This document shows, in pieces, positions 51,678-60,617 of a stretch of 64,000 nt of DNA; position 1 is the stretch's first letter, and the number at the start of each line of letters is the position of its first letter. Both the position numbers and the translations under genes were made by a program. This stretch comes from Azophilus sp965199705. GTDB lineage: Bacteria > Pseudomonadota > Gammaproteobacteria > Pseudomonadales > Azotimanducaceae. The notes below the pieces were generated by a model that saw nothing but the letters and a program-made list of their open reading frames with translations, was not told the origin of the DNA and searched no databases. The stretch is taken from positions 1,860,001 to 1,924,000 of the forward strand of contig OZ241359.1 of assembly GCA_965199705.1 (NCBI GenBank). Reading direction: 5' to 3'.

Positions 51678-52652
51678 ATGAATCTACGCGTGGACGAACT
51701 CTCGCTGAACATCATTTCCGAACTTGAGAAAGACCCGTTAATCAGCACGCAAGCCATTGCCGATCAGCTTGGGGTCACCAAAAGCAAGGTCGCCACACGC
51801 CTTAAGCGCATCGAATCTCTGGACGCCGCACACGTCATGGCCAGCACCAGCGGCACTGCGGGCGGCTATGTCATTTACCAGGTCTTCGTGAAAGTGCGGG
51901 GCCGCCCTATCGCCGAAGTGGCTGCGGAACTCAGTGCACTTGATGAAACGATGTTCATCTGTGGGCTTGTGGGCCAGGAGGATCTCTATATTTCCATGCG
52001 TGCGCATCAATCCAGATCGCAAGATGCTCTGTTGGCTCTTTTTGCCGATTACGAAGGCATCAGCAGCATTCGCATCGATACAGTCTTTGGCACCTTGGCC
52101 GCAAAGTACAGTCGCATTTCTTTTGACCCGAATCGAAGCACACTCTCTGTTGACGAGCGAAAGCGCCAACTGAAGAAAGACTTGGCTGAGTTGCCGCTAG
52201 ACGATTTGGACCTGGCCATCATCGCGGAAATGCATGAGCAGGGCCGTTGCAGCTTGCGCAGAATCGCCAGCGATCATGGCGTGGCAGAGGGTACTGTGCG
52301 GTACCGCATTCGAAACCTGAGAGAGCAGGATCTGCTGTCGATCATTACAGCGATCGAACCCTCCATTAAAGGAAAGGACACTTGGTCATTGCTCGAACTC
52401 GCAATCGAACCGAGCGCTCTGCGAGAATTCGCTGCCGAGTTCGAAACCGCCGAGTGGCTGGAGATCATCCAATATAGCTCGGGCGCTACCGCACTTACCT
52501 GTATGCTTTTGACCGAAGGGCAGGTCGAGTTGAGTTCCGCTATCTCCGCTATCCGCAATCACCCAGCAGTACGCGAGGCGCGACCTTCGCTGCTTGCCGA
52601 TATCTACAAAATTGACACAAGATGGCGGGTGCCTCCAGCAAAAGAGTACTAA
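51678..52652 (+). CDS. Double-domain Lrp/AsnC-type regulator
   Basis: 324 residues with two tandem Lrp-like units. Unit 1 has LSLNIISELEKDPLISTQAI with the HTH QAIADQLGVTKSKVATRLKR, and a RAM-like domain. Unit 2 restarts at about 170 (LDLAIIAEMHEQGRCSLRRI) with HTH GVAEGTVRYRIRNL. Tandem Lrp proteins are uncommon and may act as pseudo-dimers. It is divergent from the receptor-hyu operon, so it is the likely regulator of it, with an amino acid or cyclic-amide product as effector. ATG 51678; the open frame further upstream is IS debris. Confidence 0.85.
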   Translation: MNLRVDELSLNIISELEKDPLISTQAIADQLGVTKSKVATRLKRIESLDAAHVMASTSGTAGGYVIYQVFVKVRGRPIAEVAAELSALDETMFICGLVGQEDLYISMRAHQSRSQDALLALFADYEGISSIRIDTVFGTLAAKYSRISFDPNRSTLSVDERKRQLKKDLAELPLDDLDLAIIAEMHEQGRCSLRRIASDHGVAEGTVRYRIRNLREQDLLSIITAIEPSIKGKDTWSLLELAIEPSALREFAAEFETAEWLEIIQYSSGATALTCMLLTEGQVELSSAISAIRNHPAVREARPSLLADIYKIDTRWRVPPAKEY

Positions 52653-52659
52653 CAGATGA

Positions 52660-52817
52660 GCCTCATCAACACAGATTGTTGAACCACCGGCGCCGCCCCA
52701 CCAGAGTGAGTTTGCATTCGGGCTCAAGGGGTTCCAATCGGCGGGCTTCGCATACCCCATCGCGTACCCAACCTCAAAGCCGTTGACAAGGTCTTTACCA
52801 CTGATCTGGGTCTTCAA
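52660..52817 (-). pseudogene. C-terminal shred of a class C beta-lactamase-type serine hydrolase
   Basis: The minus-strand frame MKTQISGKDLVNGFEVGYAM, then SPNANSLWWGGAGGSTICVDE, resembles the C-terminal GG(A/G)GG.. strand of EstB/class C-like serine hydrolases. There is no start domain, S-x-x-K or Y-x-N. It is cut off at the Lrp gene end. Confidence 0.55.
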
Positions 52818-53063
52818 TGCTCGCAGCGCGGTTTGTGCAGAGACAAGCTCATTGATGGCTATCTCAATGCGCTCGCCGTTGGATCAGCGATGAGAAAGGT
52901 TGCGGACAAGTTCGGCGTATCACGAGAGAAGCTCGCGTATGTTGTTGACTCGACTGCTGCACCAATCTGCATGCTTGTTCCAGTGTCCACTTGGGGTGTC
53001 TTCTTTGCTGGCGTGCTCGAATCATCAAAGATTGCAGACCCAGGGCAGGGGGAGGTTCCCTAA
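52818..53063 (+). pseudogene. Fragment of an NhaC-type Na+/H+ antiporter
   Basis: About 80 codons: LIDGYLNALAVGSAMRKVAD, then SREKLAYVVDSTAAPICMLV and PVSTWGVFFAGVLES. This is the conserved DSTAAP..P.STW core of NhaC-like antiporters (normally about 480 residues). Both ends are missing. It marks the right end of the island; GC-rich backbone resumes after 53100. Confidence 0.7.
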
Positions 53064-53200
53064 CAGTTTACTCGACCAAAGCCCCGGCGCGCGGCGGGGA
53101 GTTATACTCTTGAATCGGCAAGCTCGGAACAAGGGGGAATCATGGCGCCAGCCGACAGTCGCGTCCGCGACCAGCGTTCAATGTTGCATGGCGGAACGCG

Positions 53201-53968
53201 ATGAGGCCAGACCTGCGCTGGCGCCTGGCTGTTGTCGGCGTGCTTCTGCTCCCGGGTTGCGCCGTGATTGATCAGCAGCAAACGGCGCTGAATCAGATCA
53301 GTGCCGAGGTCAAGGCGCTGAGCGCGGACCTGGCGGTCACGGAAAAGGCCATGATCGCGTTGCATGACGACCTGGGCGCCGGGCGCACACAGGTCACCGA
53401 AGAGCTGTCGCGCATCAGAGCCGGTCTCGAAGCGGTATCGGCGCGCCCTGCGTGTCCGGCCCCGGCGCCCCCGGAACCCGCCCCTCTGGCTTGCGAGCCG
53501 ACGCCTGCCGGTACCGCACCAGCTGCGCTTGCCATGCCTGACCAGAAGGTCACCGCCGGCGCAGAGGAGGTGGTGCGCATCGAACCACAGGGGATCGCCC
53601 TGCCCGCGCGCGTGGATACCGGCGCCGAAACCAGTTCCTTGCATGCCCAGAATATCCGGAAGTTCGAAAGAGACGGCGACGACTGGGTACGATTCGATGT
53701 GCCTACCGAAGAAGGTCCGATTTCCATGGAGCGCGAATTGCTGCACCATGTGCGGGTGTATCAGCAATCCGACCGGGATGGCACCCGGCGACCGGTGGTC
53801 TATATGCGAGTTCGGGTCGGGGATATCCGGGGCGCCTACGAATTCAACCTCAGCGACAGATCGCACCTGAAGCATCCTGTCATACTCGGGCGCAACTTCC
53901 TGCAAGACCTCATCGTTGTGGATGTCTCCCAAACACACCTTCTATCGGCACGGCCCGGTAGCCATTGA
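53201..53968 (+). CDS. Retropepsin-like aspartic protease lipoprotein (RimB/COG4067-type)
   Basis: 255 residues. The lipobox LLLPGC puts Cys at 20. A coiled coil covers about 25-80, then a Pro/Ala linker. The protease domain has LPARVDTGAETSSLHA with Asp139-Thr-Gly, the single active-site motif of retropepsin-like proteins, and HPVILGRNFLQDLIVVDVS near the end. It is probably periplasmic and lipid-anchored. Its stop overlaps the start of the transglutaminase-7TM gene, and an ATP-grasp follows, a conserved triad. Confidence 0.83.
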   Translation: MRPDLRWRLAVVGVLLLPGCAVIDQQQTALNQISAEVKALSADLAVTEKAMIALHDDLGAGRTQVTEELSRIRAGLEAVSARPACPAPAPPEPAPLACEPTPAGTAPAALAMPDQKVTAGAEEVVRIEPQGIALPARVDTGAETSSLHAQNIRKFERDGDDWVRFDVPTEEGPISMERELLHHVRVYQQSDRDGTRRPVVYMRVRVGDIRGAYEFNLSDRSHLKHPVILGRNFLQDLIVVDVSQTHLLSARPGSH

Positions 53969-55482
53969 AAGGCCGCTCCACCATGGACCGCTGGTCCCTG
54001 CCACTGGCGTTGACCCTGCTCGCTGCGACCGGCTTGAGTATCGCCACATACCGGCATCTGGCCACCGGGATGCCGCTTGCGCCCGGCGCCGAGCGCTTGA
54101 TCTGGCAGGTCGAGGCGCGCATCCAGTTTGAAGCGTCGGGTGGTCCGGCCGAAGTACTGCTGACCTTGCCGCCGGATCAGAGCGGTCTTGAGACACTGAG
54201 CGAAACCGGCGCTTCGCCCGGATTCGGTTTCACGGTGGACCAGGCCGGACGGCAAAGGCGCGCGCACTGGACCAAACGCCAGGCAGAAGGCGACCAGGTG
54301 CTGTTCTACACGCTGGAAATCACCGAGGACCCGCAACGTCAGACCCTTGCTGACGCGCTGGCGCCAGTACGCGCCATTCCCTTCGACGGCCCACAGGCGA
54401 CCGCTGCCCGGGAAGTCCTCGCACTGCATCAGGCCAAGTCCACCAGTTCGCGCAGCCTGGCCGAGCAGCTGGTGCGCGCCGCCGCCTCGTCGGAACCGGA
54501 CCAGAACATGAATCTGCTGCGCCAGCAGTACCGGCAGGCAGACCTGATTGCCGGATTGATGCTGCTCTCTGGCGCCAAGGCGAGAACAGTCCAGGCTCTG
54601 CCAATGGAGGACGGCAGACGCAGACAACGGCTGCGCGACTATGTGCAGGTATGGCATGCCGGCGCCTGGATTCTGTTCGACCCCTGGCGCGGCCTGGTCG
54701 AGGAGCAGCAAAACCTGTTGCTGTGGCAGACCGATACCCCATCGGTGCTGGATGTGACCGGCGGTGACCGCAGCCGCGTCAGCTATTCGATGGTCAGCAA
54801 GGTGCATCCGACGCTGGGCATCGCCCGGGACCAGTTCTTTCCTTTCGACCTCGGCCTGCACAGTCTGCCCATTGCCGAACAAGGCATGCTCAAGCTGATC
54901 ATGACGTTGCCGGTTGGCGCCCTGGTGGTGGTGCTGCTGCGTCTGCTCGTGGGCGTGCGCACCTCCGGCACCTTCATGCCGGTGCTGATTGCCCTGGCGC
55001 TGCTGCAAACCGAGTTGCTGGCGGGATTGATCGGTTTGCTACTCGTGGTTTCGGCCGGCCTCCTGTTGCGTTTCTATCTGTCTGCGCTCAATCTGCTGCT
55101 GGTCGCCCGCATTGCCGCTATCGTCGTGCTGGTGATCGCCATCGTCACCCTGATCGCGATCGTCAGCTATCGAATCGGGCTGATCAGCGGCCTGGCCATT
55201 ACCTTCTTTCCGATGATCATCCTGGCATGGACAGTGGAGCGGATGTCCATCATCTGGGAGGAGGAAGGCCCGGGTGAGGCGCTGATTCAGGGCGCCGGCA
55301 GTCTGCTGGTGGCGATACTTGCCTATCTGGTGATGGACCTGAATCTGGTCCAGCATCTGGCTTTCAACTTCCCGGAACTCCATTTCTGCATTCTGGCGGC
55401 GCTTCTGCTGCTCGGCCGCTACACCGGTTACCGGCTGCTGGAACTCCATCGGTTCAGACCCTTGGTCCGGCCCGGCGCGTGA
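53965..55482 (+). CDS. Inactive transglutaminase fused to 7TM domain
   Basis: 505 residues. A signal-anchor lies near residues 10-28. A periplasmic transglutaminase-like domain follows (about 140-270), where the catalytic Cys-His-Asp is not recognisable. Then come about seven membrane helices from 305 to 495, with RTSGTFMPVLIALALLQTEL and SYRIGLISGLAITFFPMIIL. The arrangement matches the inactive-transglutaminase/7TM family. It overlaps both neighbours by 4 bases, so it probably forms a unit with the retropepsin and the ATP-grasp enzyme. Confidence 0.85.
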   Translation: MKGRSTMDRWSLPLALTLLAATGLSIATYRHLATGMPLAPGAERLIWQVEARIQFEASGGPAEVLLTLPPDQSGLETLSETGASPGFGFTVDQAGRQRRAHWTKRQAEGDQVLFYTLEITEDPQRQTLADALAPVRAIPFDGPQATAAREVLALHQAKSTSSRSLAEQLVRAAASSEPDQNMNLLRQQYRQADLIAGLMLLSGAKARTVQALPMEDGRRRQRLRDYVQVWHAGAWILFDPWRGLVEEQQNLLLWQTDTPSVLDVTGGDRSRVSYSMVSKVHPTLGIARDQFFPFDLGLHSLPIAEQGMLKLIMTLPVGALVVVLLRLLVGVRTSGTFMPVLIALALLQTELLAGLIGLLLVVSAGLLLRFYLSALNLLLVARIAAIVVLVIAIVTLIAIVSYRIGLISGLAITFFPMIILAWTVERMSIIWEEEGPGEALIQGAGSLLVAILAYLVMDLNLVQHLAFNFPELHFCILAALLLLGRYTGYRLLELHRFRPLVRPGA

Positions 55483-56444
55483 CGTCATTCCTGAAGCGGT
55501 GGCTGGCGACCCCATCCGAGTTGCGGCGCGCCGGCGTACTCGGCATGAACCAGCGCAATCTGCAGTATGTGAGCGGCTGCAATCAGCGGGACGCTTTTCC
55601 GCTGGTGGACAACAAGCTCAATACCAAGCTGCTGGCCAGGCGCGCCGGCATTCCGGCCCCGGAGCTGCTGCACCAGGTCGGCCGGCAACCGGATGTCGAA
55701 CGTATCGAGGAAGCGCTCGGCAGGCTTGACGAATTTGTCATAAAGCCAGCGCAAGGCAGCAGTGGCAAGGGTATTCTGGTGATTCGGGGCCGCCAGGGCC
55801 GGGCGTTCATCAAGGGCAATGACGAGCTGGTCGAGCTGGCTGAAATCAAGCGTCGGCTCAGCAACATCATCAGCGGGCTCTATTCGCTCGGCGGTCAGCC
55901 GGATACGGCCATCGTCGAAACCCGGGTGCATACCCACTCGATGTTTCAGACACTCAGCGTGGGCGGCACGCCTGACATCCGCATCGTCGTTTATCAGGGT
56001 TTTCCGATCATGGCGATGTTGCGCCTCGGCGTGCGGGCTTCGGACGGCCGGGCCAACCTGCATCAAGGCGCGGTCGGGGTCGGGCTGGATATCCGTACTG
56101 GCCGGAGCTCTGGCGCAGTGCAATACAATCGCCCGATTGACCGGCATCCTGATACCGGCGCCAACCTGCATGACATTCAGGCGCCAGACTGGCCGAACCT
56201 GCTCACCACAGCGGCCCGCTGCCGGGATGTGACCGGACTGGGCTATCTCGGTGTCGATCTGGTGATTGACGCCGAGCGCGGGCCTCTGCTGCTGGAGATG
56301 AACGCCCGCCCGGGCCTCGCCATTCAGATTGCCAACGATTGCGGGCTGAAACAGCGTCTGGCGGCGGTGAATCGGCATGAGATGATCGCGCCAACCACAG
56401 CCGAGCGGGTACAATACGTGCTGGACGGCCGAATCACCGGTTGA
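55479..56444 (+). CDS. RimK-like ATP-grasp ligase (alpha-L-glutamate ligase-related)
   Basis: 321 residues. NTKLLARRAGIPAPELL and FVIKPAQGSSGKGILVI give the ATP-grasp N-terminal and glycine loops. IRIVVYQGFPIMAMLRLG and LLLEMNARPGLAIQIAN carry the metal- and ATP-binding C-terminal lobe. Relatives ligate glutamate or other amino acids to protein or peptide carboxylates. The target is unknown; the retropepsin beside it could remove what this enzyme adds. Confidence 0.85.
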   Translation: MTSFLKRWLATPSELRRAGVLGMNQRNLQYVSGCNQRDAFPLVDNKLNTKLLARRAGIPAPELLHQVGRQPDVERIEEALGRLDEFVIKPAQGSSGKGILVIRGRQGRAFIKGNDELVELAEIKRRLSNIISGLYSLGGQPDTAIVETRVHTHSMFQTLSVGGTPDIRIVVYQGFPIMAMLRLGVRASDGRANLHQGAVGVGLDIRTGRSSGAVQYNRPIDRHPDTGANLHDIQAPDWPNLLTTAARCRDVTGLGYLGVDLVIDAERGPLLLEMNARPGLAIQIANDCGLKQRLAAVNRHEMIAPTTAERVQYVLDGRITG

Positions 56445-56470
56445 AGCCTTCGCCTGAGATCAGTTTGCGC

Positions 56471-56513
56471 TGGCGCCCGATCAGCACGGCCTCAGGCGCA
56501 ATATCCGGGCCAG
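56471..56513 (-). repeat. Inverted solo copy of the dispersed repeat
   Basis: Read on the minus strand: GGCCCGGATATTGCGCC, then GAGGCCGTGCTGATCG. This matches the pyrB-end copy and the left arm of the 63515 element. It lies 24 bases beyond the stop of the minus-strand ligase gene and past the end of the ATP-grasp gene. Confidence 0.65.
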
Positions 56514-56536
56514 ACGAATCAGCAGAATCAGCCGAA

Positions 56537-58051
56537 TCAGGTAAAGAGATCGGCGTACTGGCGCCGCAGCTGGGCTTTCTGCACCTTGCCCATGCTGTTG
56601 CGCGGCAATGAGCGCACCAACAGCATCTGCTTCGGATGCTTGAAACGGGCGAGGCGTCCGGCGAGCGCTGCCTGCACCTGATCTGGGTCGAACGCTGGTT
56701 TGGCAGCCACCACGGCCACCACGGCCTCGCCAAAGTCTGGATGCGGCACGCCGATCACTGCGCTTTCAATGACGCCGACCACCTGATCGATCAGCGACTC
56801 CACTTCCCTGGGATAGACGTTGTAGCCGCCGGAAATGACGAGGTCCGTTGAGCGCCCGACTATGGAAAGCCGACCGGTCGCATCCAGCTCGCCGAGGTCG
56901 CCGGTGATGAAGTAGCCGTCCGGCCGGAAGGCGTCCTGCGTCTGTTCCGGCTTTCGCCAGTAGCCGGCGAAGACATTGTCGCCACGCACCTCGATGCCGC
57001 CGACCTGCCCCGGTGGCAACGCTGCGCCACGCTCGTCCGCTACCCGCAACCGAACGCCAGGCAAGGGGAACCCCACCGTCCCCGCCTGACGTTCTCCATG
57101 CAAGGGATTGGAAGTATTGATGATTGTCTCCGACATGCCGTATCGCTCGAGAATCCGATGCCCGGTGCGCTTCTCCCAGGCGTGAAACACAGGCTCGACG
57201 AGCGGCGCGGAACCGGAGATGAACAAGCGCATGCTGCGACAGAGCGTCGCGTCGAAGTCGGGATCATTCAGCAGACGGGTGTAGTAGGTGGGCACGCCCA
57301 TCATGACCGTACATTGCGGCAGGACGCGCTTGATTGCATCCGGGTCGAAGCGCGGGAGAAGCCAGGTTGGCGTACCGCCCAGAAAGGCGCAATGCAGGGA
57401 TATCAGAAGGCCGTGTACGTGGAAGATCGGCAGGGCATGCAACAGCACGTCTTCGTCGCGCCAGCCCCAGGCGGTGAACAGCGCGTCGGCGTTGGCGCGC
57501 AGATTGGCGTGCGTCAGCATGGCGCCCTTGGCGCGGCCGGTAGTGCCGGAGGTATATACCAGCAGCGCGACGTCGTCCGCCAGGCGGGTGACGGGCCGTT
57601 CCAGGGGGGTTGCTCTGGCTTCTGCCTGAACAAGGCTGCCGGTTGCTCCGCGCAGTGAAAGGCAGCGGCAACGAACCGGTGGCAAGGTCGCTTCCGGATC
57701 GTGGACCAGAAGTTTTGGCTCGGCGTCGTCCAGGAAGTAGGCAATTTCAGCCTCGGTATAGGCGGTGTTCAGCGGCGCATAAATGGCCCCGGCCTGCAGA
57801 ACCGCCAGATACAGCGCTATCGCTTCGGGGGATTTCTGCACCTGCGCGAGCACCCGATCGCCCGGCTCGACGCCCAGCGAGACAAGCAGGCCTGCGAGAC
57901 GGTCCACGCGCTCTGTCAGCTGACGATAGCTCCAGTCACCGTCATCGTTCAGGAAACAGGGCTGCTCCGCGCATTGCGCGAAGCGTGCGCGCAGCAAGGC
58001 GGCAAAGTTGTCCAAAGGCGCGCCCGACAATGCTGCCGAGTCAATGCCCAA
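56537..58051 (-). CDS. Acyl-CoA synthetase, malonyl-CoA-synthetase-like
   Basis: 504 residues. The AMP-binding core is LVYTSGTTGRAKGAMLTHAN at about 168-187. ALPIFHVHGL, MRLFISGSAPL, ERYGMSETIINTSNPLHGERQAGTVG (read in two parts) and YFITGDLGELD follow, with the catalytic Lys in LPRNSMGKVQKAQLRR. The order fits the MatB branch (malonate or methylmalonate to its CoA ester). The start is TTG 58051, inside the TPR gene's end (11-base overlap); TTG 58030 is also possible. It is the last of three overlapping minus-strand genes. Confidence 0.88.
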   Translation of the reverse strand: MGIDSAALSGAPLDNFAALLRARFAQCAEQPCFLNDDGDWSYRQLTERVDRLAGLLVSLGVEPGDRVLAQVQKSPEAIALYLAVLQAGAIYAPLNTAYTEAEIAYFLDDAEPKLLVHDPEATLPPVRCRCLSLRGATGSLVQAEARATPLERPVTRLADDVALLVYTSGTTGRAKGAMLTHANLRANADALFTAWGWRDEDVLLHALPIFHVHGLLISLHCAFLGGTPTWLLPRFDPDAIKRVLPQCTVMMGVPTYYTRLLNDPDFDATLCRSMRLFISGSAPLVEPVFHAWEKRTGHRILERYGMSETIINTSNPLHGERQAGTVGFPLPGVRLRVADERGAALPPGQVGGIEVRGDNVFAGYWRKPEQTQDAFRPDGYFITGDLGELDATGRLSIVGRSTDLVISGGYNVYPREVESLIDQVVGVIESAVIGVPHPDFGEAVVAVVAAKPAFDPDQVQAALAGRLARFKHPKQMLLVRSLPRNSMGKVQKAQLRRQYADLFT

Positions 58052-58619
58052 GGTTGCGCGCGAATCTGCGATAGGCTTCGCTTTCCGGCGCCAGACTGGC
58101 GGCCCGCTCAGCGTCGGCGCGGGCCGACTCGTGGTCTCCCAGGGAATTGAACATCAGCGCACGATTGTAGTAGGCCACCGGCAGCAGCTCATCCTGCCGT
58201 GCGATGGCGGTTTCCAGGTCTGCCAGCGCTTCGGCAAACCGTTTTGCGGCAAGCAACGCGTTCGAGCGATTGATATAGATGCTGGTCGTCTCCGGCGCCA
58301 GCCGGACTGCGCGATTGTGGTCTTTCAACGCCGCCCTGAGCCGGCCAGCCCGAGCCAGCAGGATGCCGCGGTTGGAGTAGGTGGCGGCGAGATCTGTCGG
58401 AGTGAGCATCTGTTCCTGTATGGCCAGCGTACAGGTTTCTATCATGTCCGCATCCACCGGCTCGCGTGCCGCCAGGTAGCATTGCCGGGCGGGAGAGCCG
58501 TTCAGCAACAAGGTGCTTGACGCCAGTACGCTACCGGCGAACAGCATCAGCGCGATGGCCGCGACACAGCGGCTGGCGTCAACACGCCAGCCAGAATGCC
58601 CGAGTTCCTTGTTGCTCAA
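58041..58619 (-). CDS. TPR protein with signal peptide
   Basis: 192 residues. A signal peptide (VAAIALMLFAGSVLASS) precedes four TPR-like helix pairs: AATYSNRGILLARAGRLRAA, SIYINRSNALLAAKRFAEAL, PVAYYNRALMFNSLGDHESA and one more before. It is periplasmic, and probably a scaffold. It overlaps the upstream gene by 4 bases and the ligase start by 11. Confidence 0.83.
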   Translation of the reverse strand: MSNKELGHSGWRVDASRCVAAIALMLFAGSVLASSTLLLNGSPARQCYLAAREPVDADMIETCTLAIQEQMLTPTDLAATYSNRGILLARAGRLRAALKDHNRAVRLAPETTSIYINRSNALLAAKRFAEALADLETAIARQDELLPVAYYNRALMFNSLGDHESARADAERAASLAPESEAYRRFARNLGH

Positions 58620-59353
58620 TGGCTTGCCTCCTTCATTGAAGCGCTGTCCTGAAGAAGTGTTGCGGGGGCCGAGTCCGCTTCCCGGTCATCTTTCTGACCT
58701 TGCGCCTCGATTGCAAGCGCTGCTTCCGCTGCCAGATAGGGCGTCAGAATGTGCTTGACGATCCCGCGCCCGTATTCCCCGTACCAAACGGAAGGGTCCT
58801 GGGCTTTCACCGGCATGGCGCCATCTCTGGGCATCAGTCTGCTTGCCCGCAACATGGCCAGGGCCATGTCCAGAGTCGTCTCCTCGCCAAAGCTCACCGC
58901 CGCCAGGCTCCAGCAACGCATCTCCGGTTTGATGTGCCCGGCATCAAGCACGCATTGCAGGTGGCCGCTGGTTTCGTCGAGCAGCGCCAGCAAACGGTAG
59001 TGCTGGTAGTGGCGCGACATGTACAGGCGGCTGCGCCGGCGTGGCTCGGCGCCGGGGTCCAGCTGCGCCAGCTCTGCGACCTCGCGCCGAATCCCGGCCA
59101 CTCGCTCCGGCGTCTGCTCCGGCACCGCAGCCGCGAGCAGACTGAGCCGATCCAGCAGGTCTTCCGCCAGCATCCGCCGGTGGTCAACGATGCGCCAGTC
59201 CAGATCTGTCGGCGCGATCAGCTCCCAGGCATCCAGAGCCCGAACTGGCGCTGGTCCAATACCTGTCAGAGCCAGCAACAGAGCCAGGGCAAATCGGCCG
59301 AAAGGCGTCAGATCGCGCAGGACATCGACAAGGCAACGGACGATCTGTTTCAT
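58616..59353 (-). CDS. Secreted hypothetical protein
   Basis: 245 residues; I do not recognise the family. A signal peptide is clear (FALALLLALTGIGPAPVRA). The mature part is helical and carries MSRHYQHYRLLALLDETSGH, then HIKPEMRCWSLAAVSFGEET. ATG 59353 lies 3 bases after the tRNA-Arg CCA end, so its ribosome site would have to be within the tRNA or the start is leaderless. It is translationally linked to the TPR protein by a 4-base overlap. Confidence 0.6.
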   Translation of the reverse strand: MKQIVRCLVDVLRDLTPFGRFALALLLALTGIGPAPVRALDAWELIAPTDLDWRIVDHRRMLAEDLLDRLSLLAAAVPEQTPERVAGIRREVAELAQLDPGAEPRRRSRLYMSRHYQHYRLLALLDETSGHLQCVLDAGHIKPEMRCWSLAAVSFGEETTLDMALAMLRASRLMPRDGAMPVKAQDPSVWYGEYGRGIVKHILTPYLAAEAALAIEAQGQKDDREADSAPATLLQDSASMKEASH

Positions 59354-59356
59354 GAT

Positions 59357-59433
59357 TGGCGCCCCGGGAAGGACTCGAACCTTCAACCTACCCCTTAGGA
59401 GGGGGTCGCGCTATCCAATTGTGCCACCGGGGC
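59357..59433 (-). tRNA. tRNA-Arg, anticodon CCT
   Basis: A 77-base cloverleaf on the minus strand. The acceptor GCCCCGG pairs with CCGGGGC. The anticodon stem ACCCC/GGGGT holds loop CTCCTAA. The T-arm has GGTTCGAGTC, and CCA is encoded. It reads AGG codons. Confidence 0.95.
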
Positions 59434-59480
59434 GCTGCCACCACCACAGCATTGTATCCGCATCCCGTCATGCCAGGACC

Positions 59481-60617
59481 TCAGGCGCCGACGACCAGCA
59501 GAATCAACAGGCCGGCCGCGGCCGCAGAGCCGATCACACCCGCGACATTGGGCCCCATCGCGTGCATCAGCAGATGATTGTCCGGGTCCGCCTCCTGACC
59601 AAGGCGGTTGGCGACACGCGCTGCCATGGGTACGGCGGAGACGCCTGCCGCACCGATGATGGGATTGATCGGCGTGCGCAGAAAGAGATTCATCAGCTTG
59701 GCCATCAGGACGCCACTCGCGGTGCCAATGGCAAATGCCGCCAGCCCGAGGCCGAGAATGCCCAGGGTGACAGCGTTGAGAAACTCGGCAGCCTGCAAGC
59801 GCGTGCCGATCGCCAGACCCAACAGGATGGTCACCGTGTTGATGAGCGCATTGCGCGCCGTGTCCGAGAGTCGGTCCACTACGCCGCACTCGCGAATCAG
59901 ATTGCCGAAGCAGAACATCCCGAGCAGGGGAGCCGCTGCCGGCAGCAGCAGCGCCGTCAGCATCAGGAGCACCAGCGGGAAGAGCACTCGCTCCAGGCGC
60001 CCGGGTTCGCGGCCCTGCGTCATGCGGATAGCGCGTTCCCGCTTGCTGGTGAGCAAGCGCACGATGGGTGGTTGGATAAGCGGCACCAGCGCCATATAGG
60101 AGTAGGCAGCCACGGCGATTGCGCCAAGCAGATGCGGCGCCAGATGGCTGGCGGCATAGATGGCGGTAGGGCCATCAGCGCCACCAATGATGGCGACGGC
60201 AGCAGCTTCGCTCAGATCCAGGTCCAGCAGGCCGCTGGCGGACAAGGCCAGGCCACCGAGCAGGGCGCCAAAGATGCCGAATTGGGCCGCGGCGCCAAGC
60301 AACAGGGTCTTGGGATTGGCCAGCACCGGGCGAAAGTCGGTCAGCGCGCCGACGCCCATGAAGATGAGCAGTGGAAAGGCGCCGGTTTCCACCCCGATTC
60401 GATACAGGAGCGCAAGCAGCCCGTCGCCGCTGGCGATTTCGACACCCGGAATGTTGGCAAGCAGCCCGCCAAAGCTGATGGTCACCATCAGCATCGGCTC
60501 GAAGCGCCGGGCAATGGCAAGGTAGAGAAGGCCGCAGCAGGCAACGATCATCAGCCCCTGCCCCGGCGTCATCTGATACAGGCCGGAGGCCCGCCAGAGT
60601 TCGTCAACGGGATTCAC
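59481..60617 (-). CDS. oadB: Oxaloacetate decarboxylase beta subunit (Na+ pump)
   Basis: 378-residue membrane protein of normal OadB length. LLIFMGVGALTDFRPVLANP and IIGGADGPTAIYAASHLAP carry the Asp and Gly-rich Na+-binding segments. CFGNLIRECGVVDRL, INTVTILLGLAIG and LMHAMGPNVAGVIGSAAAAG complete the family pattern. It moves Na+ out as the biotin carboxyl group is released. Its ATG overlaps the oadA stop by 4 bases. Confidence 0.94.
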   Translation of the reverse strand: MNPVDELWRASGLYQMTPGQGLMIVACCGLLYLAIARRFEPMLMVTISFGGLLANIPGVEIASGDGLLALLYRIGVETGAFPLLIFMGVGALTDFRPVLANPKTLLLGAAAQFGIFGALLGGLALSASGLLDLDLSEAAAVAIIGGADGPTAIYAASHLAPHLLGAIAVAAYSYMALVPLIQPPIVRLLTSKRERAIRMTQGREPGRLERVLFPLVLLMLTALLLPAAAPLLGMFCFGNLIRECGVVDRLSDTARNALINTVTILLGLAIGTRLQAAEFLNAVTLGILGLGLAAFAIGTASGVLMAKLMNLFLRTPINPIIGAAGVSAVPMAARVANRLGQEADPDNHLLMHAMGPNVAGVIGSAAAAGLLILLVVGA

